Assembly (NCBI GenBank): GCA_001603905.1
Contig: LVAE01000016.1
Location: 1-64,000, forward strand
Reading direction: 5' to 3'
DNA: 64,000 nt
Source of the DNA: Fibrobacterales bacterium Fibro_02
GTDB taxonomy: Bacteria; Fibrobacterota; Fibrobacteria; Fibrobacterales; Fibrobacteraceae
In this document: positions 34,341 to 43,326 of the stretch, piece by piece
How positions within the stretch are numbered: the stretch's first letter is position 1
How the letters are laid out: each line of letters opens with the position of its first letter
Program-made: the position numbers and the translations under genes
Notes under the pieces: generated by a model
The model's input: only the letters and a program-made list of their open reading frames with translations
What the model was told of the DNA's origin: nothing
The model's database searches: none

Positions 34341-34541
34341 ATGAGCTTAGTGAATGATCTTGAACTGGAAGTCGAGAACTTCAAGCGCGAGTACGAAAAG
34401 TTCGAGCGCGGCAACAAGTCTGCCGGCACCCGTGCCCGCAAGATTTTGCAGGACATCAAGAAGACCTGCCAAGAGATTCGTGTGTCTATCCAAGGCGCCA
34501 AAAAAGAAGAGGAAAAGGCCGAACCGGCATCTGCCGATTGA
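34341..34541 (+). CDS. Histone H1-like protein (Hc1 family)
   Basis: 66 residues from ATG 34341, which follows GGAG at 7 nt. The segment GNKSAGTRARKILQDIKK matches the conserved core of bacterial Hc1/H1-like proteins known from Chlamydia and Bacteroidetes. The N-terminus is acidic and helical and the C-terminus ends in Lys/Glu-rich residues. Such proteins bind DNA and may compact the nucleoid. It stands alone with AT-rich DNA on both sides and a short terminator after it. Earlier in-frame starts would add low-complexity sequence upstream of the ribosome-binding site and are rejected. Confidence 0.8.
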   Translation: MSLVNDLELEVENFKREYEKFERGNKSAGTRARKILQDIKKTCQEIRVSIQGAKKEEEKAEPASAD

Positions 34542-34563
34542 CCTCAAGAGGACTAGATATACC

Positions 34564-34581
34564 ACGATGAATCGTCTTTTT
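34564..34581 (+). terminator. Short terminator after the Hc1-like gene
   Basis: ACGAT-GA-ATCGT followed by CTTTTT, 22 nt past the stop. The stem is short but well placed. Confidence 0.5.
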
Positions 34582-34596
34582 CGACATTTTATTGGA

Positions 34597-34641
34597 AAAA
34601 ACGGCTTTTTTTCTGAAAATCGTTTGACTAAAGCCGTTTTT
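34597..34641 (+). other. 12-bp perfect stem upstream of the OmpA-helix operon
   Basis: AAAAACGGCTTT (34597-34608) pairs exactly with AAAGCCGTTTTT (34630-34641) around a 21-nt loop. The 194-bp gap 34542-34735 also holds AT-rich promoter-like DNA. It may be a terminator or an attenuator for the operon that starts at 34736. Confidence 0.5.
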
Positions 34642-34735
34642 GAAGGTATATTCCCACTTGAATTTTTACGCTTGTCTTTTTGGCAGGCCAAAGGTTTTAA
34701 ACTAAAGTGTTCTATGATTGGAGAAACGTAGCAGT

Positions 34736-36253
34736 ATGACCCTAAAGAAACTGGTCTTAATCACGGCCGGGGCGATGCTTCTTTCTGGAACCGCCATGGC
34801 AAAGAATATCAATGTTCCTGGCGATTACTCAAAGATTGCTGACGCTCTCGGTAATGCGGATGCTGGCGATACCATCTTGGTAAAGCGTGGCACCTATAAC
34901 GAAAACATCACCCTGATCATGGGTGTCGTACTTAAGGGCGAGGATCCCCTTACGACCATCATCGATGGTGGCCGTAGAGGTCCGACCGTCATGGGTACTT
35001 CGGGCGCCGAAATGTCGCACTTCACCGTGAAGAACGGTATTGAAGGTATCCTTTGCGAAAACGCTGCCCCCTACATCCACCACTGCTATGTGCTTGATAA
35101 CCACGCTACCGGTATCGGTGCATTTATCTCGCTCCCGCACCTCCGCAACAACGTGGTGTACGGCAACCGCTGGTCCGGCATCCTCGCTTGGGGTGCCAAG
35201 TCCCTCGACGCCTTTATCGAACATAACGTCGTGCTCCGCAACGGCTATTCCGGCCTTGCTCTGAAGGGTCCGACCAACGTGATCGCCCGTAACAACATCT
35301 TCATGGAAAACCACTACTACGGTGTGTTTGCCGACCCGGCCGCTGGCCAGACGAAGGTGGAATACAACAACATCTACAAGAACTACTACCCGTTCAACGA
35401 ATTCATCAAGGTGAACCGCACGAACGTTTCCCTCGACCCGAAGTTCGTGAACCACTCCCTTTCGAAGCCGAACTTCTACTGCCAGTCCACCTCGCCGATG
35501 CTCAAGCGCGGCAAGGGCAAGGCTGACATCGGCCTCACCGCTACCGAGCTGGTGAAGGAAGAAGAAGTCGTTGAAGAAACCCGCAACCCGGATTCCGATG
35601 GCGATGGCCTTTGCGATCCGTGGGTTTCCGAAGAAGGTCTTTCCGACAAGTATGCTTCCGTCTGCACGGGCCTCGACAACTGCCCCGAAGAAGCCGAAGA
35701 CTTCGACGGTTACCAGGATGACGATGGCTGCCCGGATGCCGACAACGACCGCGACGGTCTCTGCGATCCGTGGGTCGAAGCCAAGGGTATGCTTTCTCAG
35801 TTCGCCCACATTTGTAAGGGTGTGGACCTCTGCCCCGAACAGCCTGAAACTTTGAACAGCTACAAGGACGACGATGGTTGCCCGGACGAAGTGCCGCAGC
35901 CGCCGAAGAAGGTCTTTGTGCTTGAAGGTGTGAACTTCGAATCCGGTAAGGCTACGATTACTCAGGATTCCTACATCTCCCTGATGAAGGTGGTGGACAT
36001 TATGGAAACCTTCACCGAAGCTACGTTTGAAGTTGTGGGCCATACCGATAACGTTGGTAAGAAAGAAAAGAACATGCAGCTTTCCGCTGACCGTGCCGCA
36101 GCCGTGAAGAACTTCCTCGTGGAAAAGGGCATCAACGAAAGCCGCATTACCACTTCGGGTAAGGGTGACACGCAGCCGGTCGCCACGAACAAGACCCCGG
36201 AAGGCCGCGCCCAGAACCGTCGTATTGAGTTCATCCGCACGGATATCAATTAA
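34736..36253 (+). CDS. OmpA-family protein with N-terminal beta-helix and calcium-binding repeats
   Basis: 505 residues from ATG 34736. Signal peptide about 1-22 (ending AMA). Residues about 25-250 are a right-handed beta-helix of the pectate-lyase/NosD type (repeating N/G-x-I/V-ladder, ARNNIFMENHYYGVF). Residues about 285-385 carry two thrombospondin-3-like Asp-rich segments (DSDGDGLCD and DNDRDGLCD with CP-cysteines), which bind calcium. Residues about 390-505 form the OmpA peptidoglycan-binding domain (FEVVGHTDNVG, LSADRAAAVKNFL, GRAQNRRIEF). It probably links the outer membrane to the wall. It heads the cluster with the PorV-like, TPR and ExbB/ExbD genes. The codon bias suggests high expression. 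Confidence 0.88.
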   Translation: MTLKKLVLITAGAMLLSGTAMAKNINVPGDYSKIADALGNADAGDTILVKRGTYNENITLIMGVVLKGEDPLTTIIDGGRRGPTVMGTSGAEMSHFTVKNGIEGILCENAAPYIHHCYVLDNHATGIGAFISLPHLRNNVVYGNRWSGILAWGAKSLDAFIEHNVVLRNGYSGLALKGPTNVIARNNIFMENHYYGVFADPAAGQTKVEYNNIYKNYYPFNEFIKVNRTNVSLDPKFVNHSLSKPNFYCQSTSPMLKRGKGKADIGLTATELVKEEEVVEETRNPDSDGDGLCDPWVSEEGLSDKYASVCTGLDNCPEEAEDFDGYQDDDGCPDADNDRDGLCDPWVEAKGMLSQFAHICKGVDLCPEQPETLNSYKDDDGCPDEVPQPPKKVFVLEGVNFESGKATITQDSYISLMKVVDIMETFTEATFEVVGHTDNVGKKEKNMQLSADRAAAVKNFLVEKGINESRITTSGKGDTQPVATNKTPEGRAQNRRIEFIRTDIN

Positions 36254-36264
36254 AGGAGTAAGTG

Positions 36265-38511
36265 ATGCGTACTAGTGTTATTAAAACAGCAGTCCTTGGA
36301 CTCACGGTAGCCAGCACTTCCTTGTTTGCAGAAGCAACTTATTCTCCGCACAAGTACCAGCAGAATGACTGGTTCGCGGAATTCGGTGGCAACACTGCCA
36401 TGTATGTGAACCCCGCTGGAATCTCTGAAACTGACCAGCTGGAATTCAGTGCTGCGTTCTTCAGCTCCATCAGTGGCGAAGCTAGCCAGGAGTATGTGAG
36501 CTTGACTTTCCCGATGGATTACAAGCACACTCTCGGTTTCTCGTTCTTCGAAAACGGTGCTTCCATTGACGGTGGCAAGTCCTACGGCGAATACGCCTTC
36601 TTGCTCGGTTACGCCTACAGGCTGATGCACTGCATCGCCCTCGGTCTCGACGTGTCCGTCCTCTACATCAACCAGTTCGATGAAGTGACGCAGGTGACGC
36701 TCGGTGCCGACGTGGGCCTCAGCTGGAACCCGCTGAACTCTTCTAAGTTTGGTTACCTCTTGGTGGGCGTTGCCCTCCAGAACATCGCCCAGCCGGGTAT
36801 CAGCATGGAAGAAGACGGCGGCTTTGTCGCTCCGGGTTTCTTCGGCGGTGACCGCGACGATGCTTACAACATTCCTTCTAACCTGAACTTCTCCCTCTTC
36901 TGGCGTGGCTTCAACCGCCTGATCGAGGCGAAGGCTGAACTTTCTCTCATCGACGTGTTCCATTCCGACAAGGAAGGTGGCGAAGGCCTGAACCCGGAAA
37001 TGAGCTTCACCTTGACCTACTACCTCTCTCCGCACCTTGGTGTCCGCCTCCGCTTCACGAAGGAAGGTTACCCGGTTGCTGGTGCTACGGTTAACGTCAA
37101 GGACGTGAGCATCTTCCGTTACCTCGCACTCGACCTCGAAATGTCTCACGATGACCTCTACGCCAAGAAGAACCGTGGCTTCATCTGGGCTGTCAAGCTC
37201 ACCAGCCGCTTCGGTGACACCCGCGAAGAGAAGATCGGCGAAGAACGTTACCGTCGTTTGAAGATCGAACCTGAAAACGACTACCGCGCCGCTATGCGTC
37301 TCTACTTGAACCGTCAGTTCTTGGAAGCTGCATACGCCTTCGGTAAGGTTCAGACCAAGTATCCGGCATTCCACCTTGTGGACCAGGCCGCCTTCTATAA
37401 GGCAAAGTCCTTCGAAAACCTCCGTATGCACAAGGCTGCAAAGTCCGTGTACGAAGACGCTATCAAGCGCTATCCGCAGAGTGACCAGCGCGCCAAGTAC
37501 CACTTCCAGTTGATGAACATCGACTATAAGGAAGGCAAGTACATCGACGCTATGGCCAAGTACCAGAATATTGCTCAGAAGTTCGGTGAAAGCGACGTGA
37601 AGGCTGACGCTGACTACGTTGCCGGCCAGATCAAGTTCGAACAGGGCCTCTATCAGGAATCTGTCGACCTGCTCGCCGCCATCCTTCCGGGTAACGCCAA
37701 CTACTTCTACGCCCGCTACACCATGGGTATTGCTTACAGCCGTCTCGGCAAGTTCGACGAAGCTGAAAACTGCTTCCGCGACATTACCGAACAGCCGGTT
37801 TCCAACCAGTCCGAACGTGACTTGCAGGATGCCGCCAAGGTGAAGCTCGGTCACTTGTTCTTCTCTGGCGAAAAGGCCGACATCCCGGCCGCCGCCCAGA
37901 TGTATGGCCAGGTGCAGCCCGGTTCTCCGGTCTACGACGAAGCCATGCTCGGTATCGCTTGGTCGTTCCTCAAGGTGAACAAGCCTGATGAAGCTATCAA
38001 GCCGGCACAGTGGATTATCAAGAATATGCCTGAATCCTTCCTGGTTTCTGAAGCATACCTCGTTCAGGGTTACTGCTACTTCATCAAGAAGGACTACAAC
38101 AACGCTGTGAAGTCTCTGGAACAGGCTGAAAAGCGCACCGAACAGCCGGTGGTGACCGTTGCCGCTCGCGACAGTGCACGCCAGGCTTATGACGCTATGC
38201 AGGACGAATTCGACTCTGTGCAGGTGAAGGCTCTTGACCTCGCTCGCCAGCTCCCGACGCCCCGTGTGCAGAGCAAACGCGAAGCCCTGCAGCCGAGCTT
38301 TGACAAGGCTAACGCCGCTATTGAAGACTACGCCGCATTCACCCAGAAGGCTATCCAGAGTGACCGCTTCGAATCCAACCGTAAGCGTATCTTGGATGAC
38401 GCAGGCTTTACCTTGGCTACTGTGAAGACCAAGATGGGTCAGGGCGCTGCCAACTCCGAAGCCGCTCAGGAACTTGAAAGCCTGGAAGACGACTTGGGTG
38501 ATTTGGAATAA
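36265..38511 (+). CDS. PorV/PorQ-like outer-membrane barrel fused to TPR domain
   Basis: 748 residues from ATG 36265, which follows AAAGGAG. Signal peptide 1-22 (ending LFA). Residues about 30-320 look like a FadL/PorV-type barrel (GGNTAMYVNPAGISETDQLE, LGADVGLSWNPLNSSKFGYL). Residues about 330-640 are TPR repeats (YLNRQFLEAAYAFGKVQTKY, YDEAMLGIAWSFLKVNKPDE). A coiled-coil tail follows. Fusion of a barrel with a long TPR region suggests an outer-membrane anchor that holds periplasmic partners. It lies 11 nt after the OmpA gene; a terminator-like hairpin separates it from the large TPR gene. Confidence 0.82.
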   Translation: MRTSVIKTAVLGLTVASTSLFAEATYSPHKYQQNDWFAEFGGNTAMYVNPAGISETDQLEFSAAFFSSISGEASQEYVSLTFPMDYKHTLGFSFFENGASIDGGKSYGEYAFLLGYAYRLMHCIALGLDVSVLYINQFDEVTQVTLGADVGLSWNPLNSSKFGYLLVGVALQNIAQPGISMEEDGGFVAPGFFGGDRDDAYNIPSNLNFSLFWRGFNRLIEAKAELSLIDVFHSDKEGGEGLNPEMSFTLTYYLSPHLGVRLRFTKEGYPVAGATVNVKDVSIFRYLALDLEMSHDDLYAKKNRGFIWAVKLTSRFGDTREEKIGEERYRRLKIEPENDYRAAMRLYLNRQFLEAAYAFGKVQTKYPAFHLVDQAAFYKAKSFENLRMHKAAKSVYEDAIKRYPQSDQRAKYHFQLMNIDYKEGKYIDAMAKYQNIAQKFGESDVKADADYVAGQIKFEQGLYQESVDLLAAILPGNANYFYARYTMGIAYSRLGKFDEAENCFRDITEQPVSNQSERDLQDAAKVKLGHLFFSGEKADIPAAAQMYGQVQPGSPVYDEAMLGIAWSFLKVNKPDEAIKPAQWIIKNMPESFLVSEAYLVQGYCYFIKKDYNNAVKSLEQAEKRTEQPVVTVAARDSARQAYDAMQDEFDSVQVKALDLARQLPTPRVQSKREALQPSFDKANAAIEDYAAFTQKAIQSDRFESNRKRILDDAGFTLATVKTKMGQGAANSEAAQELESLEDDLGDLE

Positions 38512-38526
38512 ACTTTGAATAAAGGT

Positions 38527-38564
38527 AGACCTGGCTTCTTCAAACCAGGTCTTCCCCTTTTTTC
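38527..38564 (+). terminator. Terminator/attenuator after the PorV-TPR gene
   Basis: Stem AGACCTGG/CCAGGTCT followed by a T-rich run ending in TTTTTT. The next gene begins 22 nt later, so read-through or attenuation may set the dose of the TPR gene. Confidence 0.75.
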
Positions 38565-38585
38565 TTAATAGGTGGAAAGAAAAAA

Positions 38586-41500
38586 ATGAAAAAATTTTTA
38601 CTTGTTGGTGCAATCGTCTGCTCGCTTGTAGGTTCGTCCTTTGCAGCGTCGGATCCTTGTAAAGACAAAGTTAATGAGGCAAAGAAGCTGGCCGCGAAGT
38701 GCAAGGCCATGCCGAAGGGCTCCGAAAAGACCCAGTGTGCCAACTCCTATAAGGTCCTGAAGAATCAGGCCGAACAGGCTTGCCGTTCTGGCGGCCTCGA
38801 CGAAAAGGGCATGGAAGATGCCATTAGGCAGTGGGAAAAGCAGGTCAACAACTGTAAGGGTAAGCAGAACAAGCGTTGCGCCTCTGCTCTCCAGCAGTTG
38901 GGCCACTACCAGTTCCAGCTCGAAGAAAAGCACTTCCTCGACAAGAACGCCCAGTATGAAGAAGACGTGGCGTGGTGCGCCGACCGTGACAACAAGCCGG
39001 CCAAGTGCGCAAACATCGACCAGCTTCCGAAGGCTGATCACCAGAAGTCCCTGGGCTACTTCCTCGAATACATCGACAAGTATCCGAAGGAAGACAAGAC
39101 CCCGACGGTGATTTACCAGGCTGCCGCCGTGCAGGAAGCCAGTGGTGAAGACGAAAAGGCCTACAAGCTCCGTATGCGCCTCGTCGAAAACTTCCCGGAC
39201 AACGGTCTCGTTCCGAAGGCTTGGCTCCGTATTGCGGAATACCACTTCATGAACCGCAAGTTCCGCGACGCTATCAAGGCGTACAAGAAGGTGACCGGCT
39301 TCGAAACCCTTACGGGTAAGGAAGCTGCCCTTGCCATGTACCACTTGGCAGAATCTTACTACAACATTGCTGAATACGAAACCGCAGCAATCAAGTACTA
39401 CGAATATATCATTGGTGCCGACAAGGGTAAATACCCTGCAGACTTGCGCGCAGAAGCTATGGACTTCATGGCGGCCTCCTTCTCTGACCTTGAAGGTGGT
39501 GGCGTGCAGGAAGCTGAAGCATTCTTGAAGGACAAGAAGGTTCCGTTCAAGGATTCTGTGTACTACCGTATCGGTATGAAGAACAAGGACCATGACCGTA
39601 ACGAAGAAGCCGTGCAGTCCTTCAAGCGCTTGATGTCCATCAACCCGGACTACATCGACGCTCCGCTCGCCGACATCGCGATGATTGAAATCCTCATCAT
39701 CCAGCAGAAGTTTGAAGAGGCCCAGCAGCACCGCTACACTGTGGTGAAGCGCTATGACCGCAACTCCTCTTGGTACAAGAAGAACCAGAAGTATCCGGAA
39801 TCGGTGAAGAACGCCGAAACTGCAATCCGTGGCGCTATGCTCGACATTCCGCAGTATCACCATGCTCGCGCTGCCAAGCTCACCAAGGAAGGTGACCTCG
39901 AAGCCGGTAAGAAGCAGTATGCCGAAGCCATCAAGGCTTACGAAGCTTTCCTGAAGCGTTACGCCAAGGAACCGACCTGGGACGAATACAAGGTGCATAT
40001 CAACTTGGCCCTCGTCTACCAGGAAATGGCTCAGTTTGCTAACGCTGCCAAGATGTTCAACTGGATCGTCGATACCGACACCACCCGTTACGGCCGTCGC
40101 CCGATGGGCTCCGAAGCTCTCCTGAAGAAGGAAGAAGCTGCGTATAACGCCGTGCTCATGATGGACCAGGCTCGCGAAGCCGCCAAGAAGAAGAACTACA
40201 ACGACGACGCTGTCAAGGCTTACAGCTCCGCCGAAACCAAGGCATACTTCGCCCAGGTGGACAAGTACATGGCCAAGTTCGGACAGAACAAGGAAGCCGC
40301 AGAACTTGCTTACAACGCAGCTATCGTCCACTATGACGCCAAGCAGTTCAAGGTGGCCGTGGGCGTGCTCCGCAAGCTGAAGCAGGACTTCCCGAAGCAT
40401 CAGTACATCTTGCTCATCAGCCGTATGCTTGCCCAGTCCCTCTTGGAATCTGGCTCCTACGACGAATCCCTCACGGAATTCGAATGGCTCTACAAGCAGT
40501 ACACCCAGGTCAAGGAAACTCGTAACGATTCCATGGCCAAGGAAATTGAAAAGGCTATCGCCTACGTGCTCTTCCAGATGGCTGAACAGTCCGTTAAGGG
40601 CGGCCAGTACGAAAAGGGTGCTGAAGCTTACCTCGCTCTCGTGAAGCGCTACCCGCTTATCGACATTGCCGACAAGGCCGTGTTCGAAGCTGGTGCCGCT
40701 TACGAAAAGAACCAGAACTACACCAAGGCTGCCGAAACCTTCATGATTCTTCCCAAGCAGTACGCCAAGTCTCCTTTGACCATCAAGGGTATCGTACGTG
40801 CGGGTGACGCTCATAAGAAGGCCGCCAACCTGAAGAAGAGCGACCAGAAGTACTTCGAACAGGAATACCGCGAAGCCGCCCAGACCTACTTGTTCATCAC
40901 GAACAACTTCCCGCAGGATTCCATGGCGTTCATGGCTATCGGTTCTGCCGCCCAGACTTACGACTCCATTGCCGACAAGAAGTCTGCCGCTATGACTTAC
41001 GAAATCGCCTACAAGCGCTATCCGAAGGATGAACGTACTCCGGGTTACTTGTACAGCGCCTGCTTGAGCTATGACGAAGCCAAGATGACTGACGAAGCCA
41101 TTCGTTGTAACAAGGACCTCGTCCGTGATTACCCGAAGAGCTCCTATGCTCTTGACGCTGCGTTCTCTATCCCGATGGCTTACGGCAACGCCAAGAAGTG
41201 GGATCTTGCTGCTCAGGAATACCACTTCTTCATCAAGAACTATGGCAACGACGACAAGGAAAAGCTGATTGCCGCCTACATCGGTGCCGCCCGTGCCTAC
41301 ATGGAACTTAAGGAAGAAGAAAAGGCTGTCGAAGACTACCGCAAGACTCTCGAAGCCTACGACAAGTACGGTCTGCAAATCAAGAATGCCGACCCGGGTG
41401 TCCCGGCTGAAGCTGCCTTCTACCTCGGTGAACACGAGTTCCACAAGATGGAGCCCATTGTCCTGAAGGGCAAGGAAAAGGAAAAGGCCAAGATTATCAA

Positions 41501-42479
41501 GCAGTTGGTCGATATTCTCCAGAAGGCCATGAGCCAGTACTCCAAGTCTGCAACCTACGCTTCTGAACGCTGGACCTTCAAGGCCACCAACAAAATGGGT
41601 ATGCTCTTCGTGACGATGGCTGCCAAGATCCGCGAACAGGAACTGAACGGCAAGAAGGAAGAAGAACTCTTCGCTGAACGTATCGGTATCGTGCAGCAGC
41701 TGCCGAGCTACTACGAACAGGCACGTCCGATCTTCCAGAAGAATATCGACCTCGCTCGCGACCAGGGATTCTACAACCAGGACGTGATCGAAGCTGAAGA
41801 AGGCTACATCGAAATGTACTACCAGGGCTGCGCCGTGTTCGTCGAAGTGGCAGACGCGTTCGCCAACTCTCCGTTGCCGGACTCCGCTTCCATTGTGAAG
41901 GAATACGTGGAATACGAAGGCATGGTCAAGGAAGACGCTATGGAAGCCGTTCACGAAGACTTGGAAGCCTACCGTGAAGAATTGACTAACCGTTCTAACG
42001 GTGCTAAGGAACTCGCTGTCCCGCAGTGCGCAACCGGTATCAAGGCCGCGGCCCACTACGGCATCGAAAACCAGTGGACTGAAAAGCTCTTCGAACTCTT
42101 GAAGAGCCTTGACGAGAACAATGAGACCTTGAATACCAAGATTGAAAAGTTCGACCCGTCCACCCTGTTCTCCGATCCGGCCTACTTCAAGACGAAGGCT
42201 CGTCTCGAACAGATTGCCAAGTCCGAAGTCATGACTCCGGAAGAACAGATCAATACCTACCGCGACATTATCAAGGATGCGAAGGCCGAAAACGAAAAGT
42301 TGAAGGCTGAACTCGCTGACTTGAAGAAACAGCTGGCTGGTGCTGCTGCCCCTGCTACATCCTCTATGGACGATGCATCTTCTTCTATGAACGAACCGGC
42401 CGAAGCCGCTGAAGAACCGGAAGCTGCTCCGGCTCCTGCTCCGAAGGCCAAGAAAAAGGCCAAGAAGAAGAAAAAGTAG
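38586..42479 (+). CDS. Very large periplasmic TPR protein
   Basis: 1297 residues. Signal peptide about 1-20 (ending SFA), then a Cys-rich N-terminal part (about 22-130). A long array of TPR-like helical pairs fills most of the chain (for example KKYAEAIKAYEAFLKRYAKE, YEKGAEAYLALVKRYPLIDI). The C-terminus is a coiled coil (about 1215-1250) and an Ala/Pro linker ending in a Lys tail. The size suggests a scaffold spanning much of the periplasm. Its neighbours are an OmpA protein, a PorV-TPR barrel and the ExbB/ExbD/AgmX-like genes. TPR scaffold proteins are a feature of the Glt gliding complex in Myxococcus. The frame on the opposite strand is also open but is a codon-bias artefact. Confidence 0.85.
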   Translation: MKKFLLVGAIVCSLVGSSFAASDPCKDKVNEAKKLAAKCKAMPKGSEKTQCANSYKVLKNQAEQACRSGGLDEKGMEDAIRQWEKQVNNCKGKQNKRCASALQQLGHYQFQLEEKHFLDKNAQYEEDVAWCADRDNKPAKCANIDQLPKADHQKSLGYFLEYIDKYPKEDKTPTVIYQAAAVQEASGEDEKAYKLRMRLVENFPDNGLVPKAWLRIAEYHFMNRKFRDAIKAYKKVTGFETLTGKEAALAMYHLAESYYNIAEYETAAIKYYEYIIGADKGKYPADLRAEAMDFMAASFSDLEGGGVQEAEAFLKDKKVPFKDSVYYRIGMKNKDHDRNEEAVQSFKRLMSINPDYIDAPLADIAMIEILIIQQKFEEAQQHRYTVVKRYDRNSSWYKKNQKYPESVKNAETAIRGAMLDIPQYHHARAAKLTKEGDLEAGKKQYAEAIKAYEAFLKRYAKEPTWDEYKVHINLALVYQEMAQFANAAKMFNWIVDTDTTRYGRRPMGSEALLKKEEAAYNAVLMMDQAREAAKKKNYNDDAVKAYSSAETKAYFAQVDKYMAKFGQNKEAAELAYNAAIVHYDAKQFKVAVGVLRKLKQDFPKHQYILLISRMLAQSLLESGSYDESLTEFEWLYKQYTQVKETRNDSMAKEIEKAIAYVLFQMAEQSVKGGQYEKGAEAYLALVKRYPLIDIADKAVFEAGAAYEKNQNYTKAAETFMILPKQYAKSPLTIKGIVRAGDAHKKAANLKKSDQKYFEQEYREAAQTYLFITNNFPQDSMAFMAIGSAAQTYDSIADKKSAAMTYEIAYKRYPKDERTPGYLYSACLSYDEAKMTDEAIRCNKDLVRDYPKSSYALDAAFSIPMAYGNAKKWDLAAQEYHFFIKNYGNDDKEKLIAAYIGAARAYMELKEEEKAVEDYRKTLEAYDKYGLQIKNADPGVPAEAAFYLGEHEFHKMEPIVLKGKEKEKAKIIKQLVDILQKAMSQYSKSATYASERWTFKATNKMGMLFVTMAAKIREQELNGKKEEELFAERIGIVQQLPSYYEQARPIFQKNIDLARDQGFYNQDVIEAEEGYIEMYYQGCAVFVEVADAFANSPLPDSASIVKEYVEYEGMVKEDAMEAVHEDLEAYREELTNRSNGAKELAVPQCATGIKAAAHYGIENQWTEKLFELLKSLDENNETLNTKIEKFDPSTLFSDPAYFKTKARLEQIAKSEVMTPEEQINTYRDIIKDAKAENEKLKAELADLKKQLAGAAAPATSSMDDASSSMNEPAEAAEEPEAAPAPAPKAKKKAKKKKK

Positions 42480-42497
42480 CGGTAAAAACAATTTTAC

Positions 42498-42523
42498 GGG
42501 GAACCTAGTTCATAGGGTTCCCC
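42498..42523 (+). terminator. Hairpin after the large TPR gene
   Basis: Stem GGGGAACC/GGTTCCCC, followed by TATTCTATT. The 187-bp gap to the ExbB-like gene also holds an AT-rich promoter-like stretch (about 42560-42640). Confidence 0.65.
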
Positions 42524-42666
42524 TATTCTATTAGGGCAAAAATGGCTTTTTTCGTGCAGTAAACAAGATTTTACGCATTTGAATCTCCAATTTTGCTCTA
42601 AAAAAGATTAAATATGAACAAAGAATTTTCAAAATAAACCAAAACACTCAATAAAGGAGTACTCTA

Positions 42667-43287
42667 ATGTCTAAAATGCTTCAATCCTTCAGCCCCGAAT
42701 CCGATGGTTGGCAGTTCATGTGGATCATCCTCGTGGTGTTCCTGATCGGCCTCGGTTTCTCTATCGAACGCATTATTTACATCATGGTAAAGAGCGCTAA
42801 GGGCCGTAAGGATTTCTTGGCTAAGTTTGGCACCCACATTTCCGCCCAGCGCTATGACGAAGCCCTGAGCTATGCCAACGCAACCAAGCTCCCGATCGCC
42901 CGCGTGATGGCTGCAATCGTTGCTGCCCGTAACGGTGGTCGCGAAAACATGCAGGCCGCATGCGACGCAGTGTTCCTGACCGAAGCTCCCCGTCTTACTC
43001 GTTATATCAGCATTATCCAGGTGATGGCTTCCATCTCTACGTTGCTCGGACTTATGGGTACGATTTACGGTCTGATCTTCACCTTCGACGCCGTGGCTAA
43101 CAAACCGGCTGCAGAACGTGCCAAGGCTCTTTCTGACGGTATCGCTATCGCTATGGGTACGACGCTCCTCGGCCTTCTCTCCGCTGTGCCTCTTCTGGTC
43201 ATCGTGGGTCTCCTCAACATGAACTCCGAACGCCTCATCCAGGAAATGGAAGAAAAGGGCCTCAAGATTATCAACTCTCTCGCTTAA
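42667..43287 (+). CDS. MotA/TolQ/ExbB proton-channel protein
   Basis: 206 residues with three membrane helices: about 18-40 (WIILVVFLIGLGFSIERIIYI), about 112-140 and about 157-181. The family signature is STLLGLMGTIYGLIFTF. AAAGGAG precedes ATG 42667. Proteins of this family form the proton channel of TolQR, ExbBD or AglRQS complexes and drive periplasmic work from the ion gradient. It is followed by two ExbD-like genes and a TonB-like gene in tight spacing, so all four should be one operon and one complex. Confidence 0.92.
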   Translation: MSKMLQSFSPESDGWQFMWIILVVFLIGLGFSIERIIYIMVKSAKGRKDFLAKFGTHISAQRYDEALSYANATKLPIARVMAAIVAARNGGRENMQAACDAVFLTEAPRLTRYISIIQVMASISTLLGLMGTIYGLIFTFDAVANKPAAERAKALSDGIAIAMGTTLLGLLSAVPLLVIVGLLNMNSERLIQEMEEKGLKIINSLA

Positions 43288-43326
43288 TCGAAGATAGAGA
43301 GATAATTTTAACGGAGTTATAAAACA

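Noticed and set aside
36250..38613. Reverse-strand 787-codon open frame antisense to the PorV-TPR gene
   Set aside because: Same codon-bias artefact; it has no ribosome-binding site and no recognisable fold.
38598..42491. Reverse-strand open frame of 1297 codons antisense to the giant TPR gene
   Set aside because: The sense gene has a signal peptide, TPR repeats and strong codon bias. Avoiding TTA, CTA and TCA codons leaves the antisense frame free of stops. The antisense product is low-complexity and unlike known proteins.
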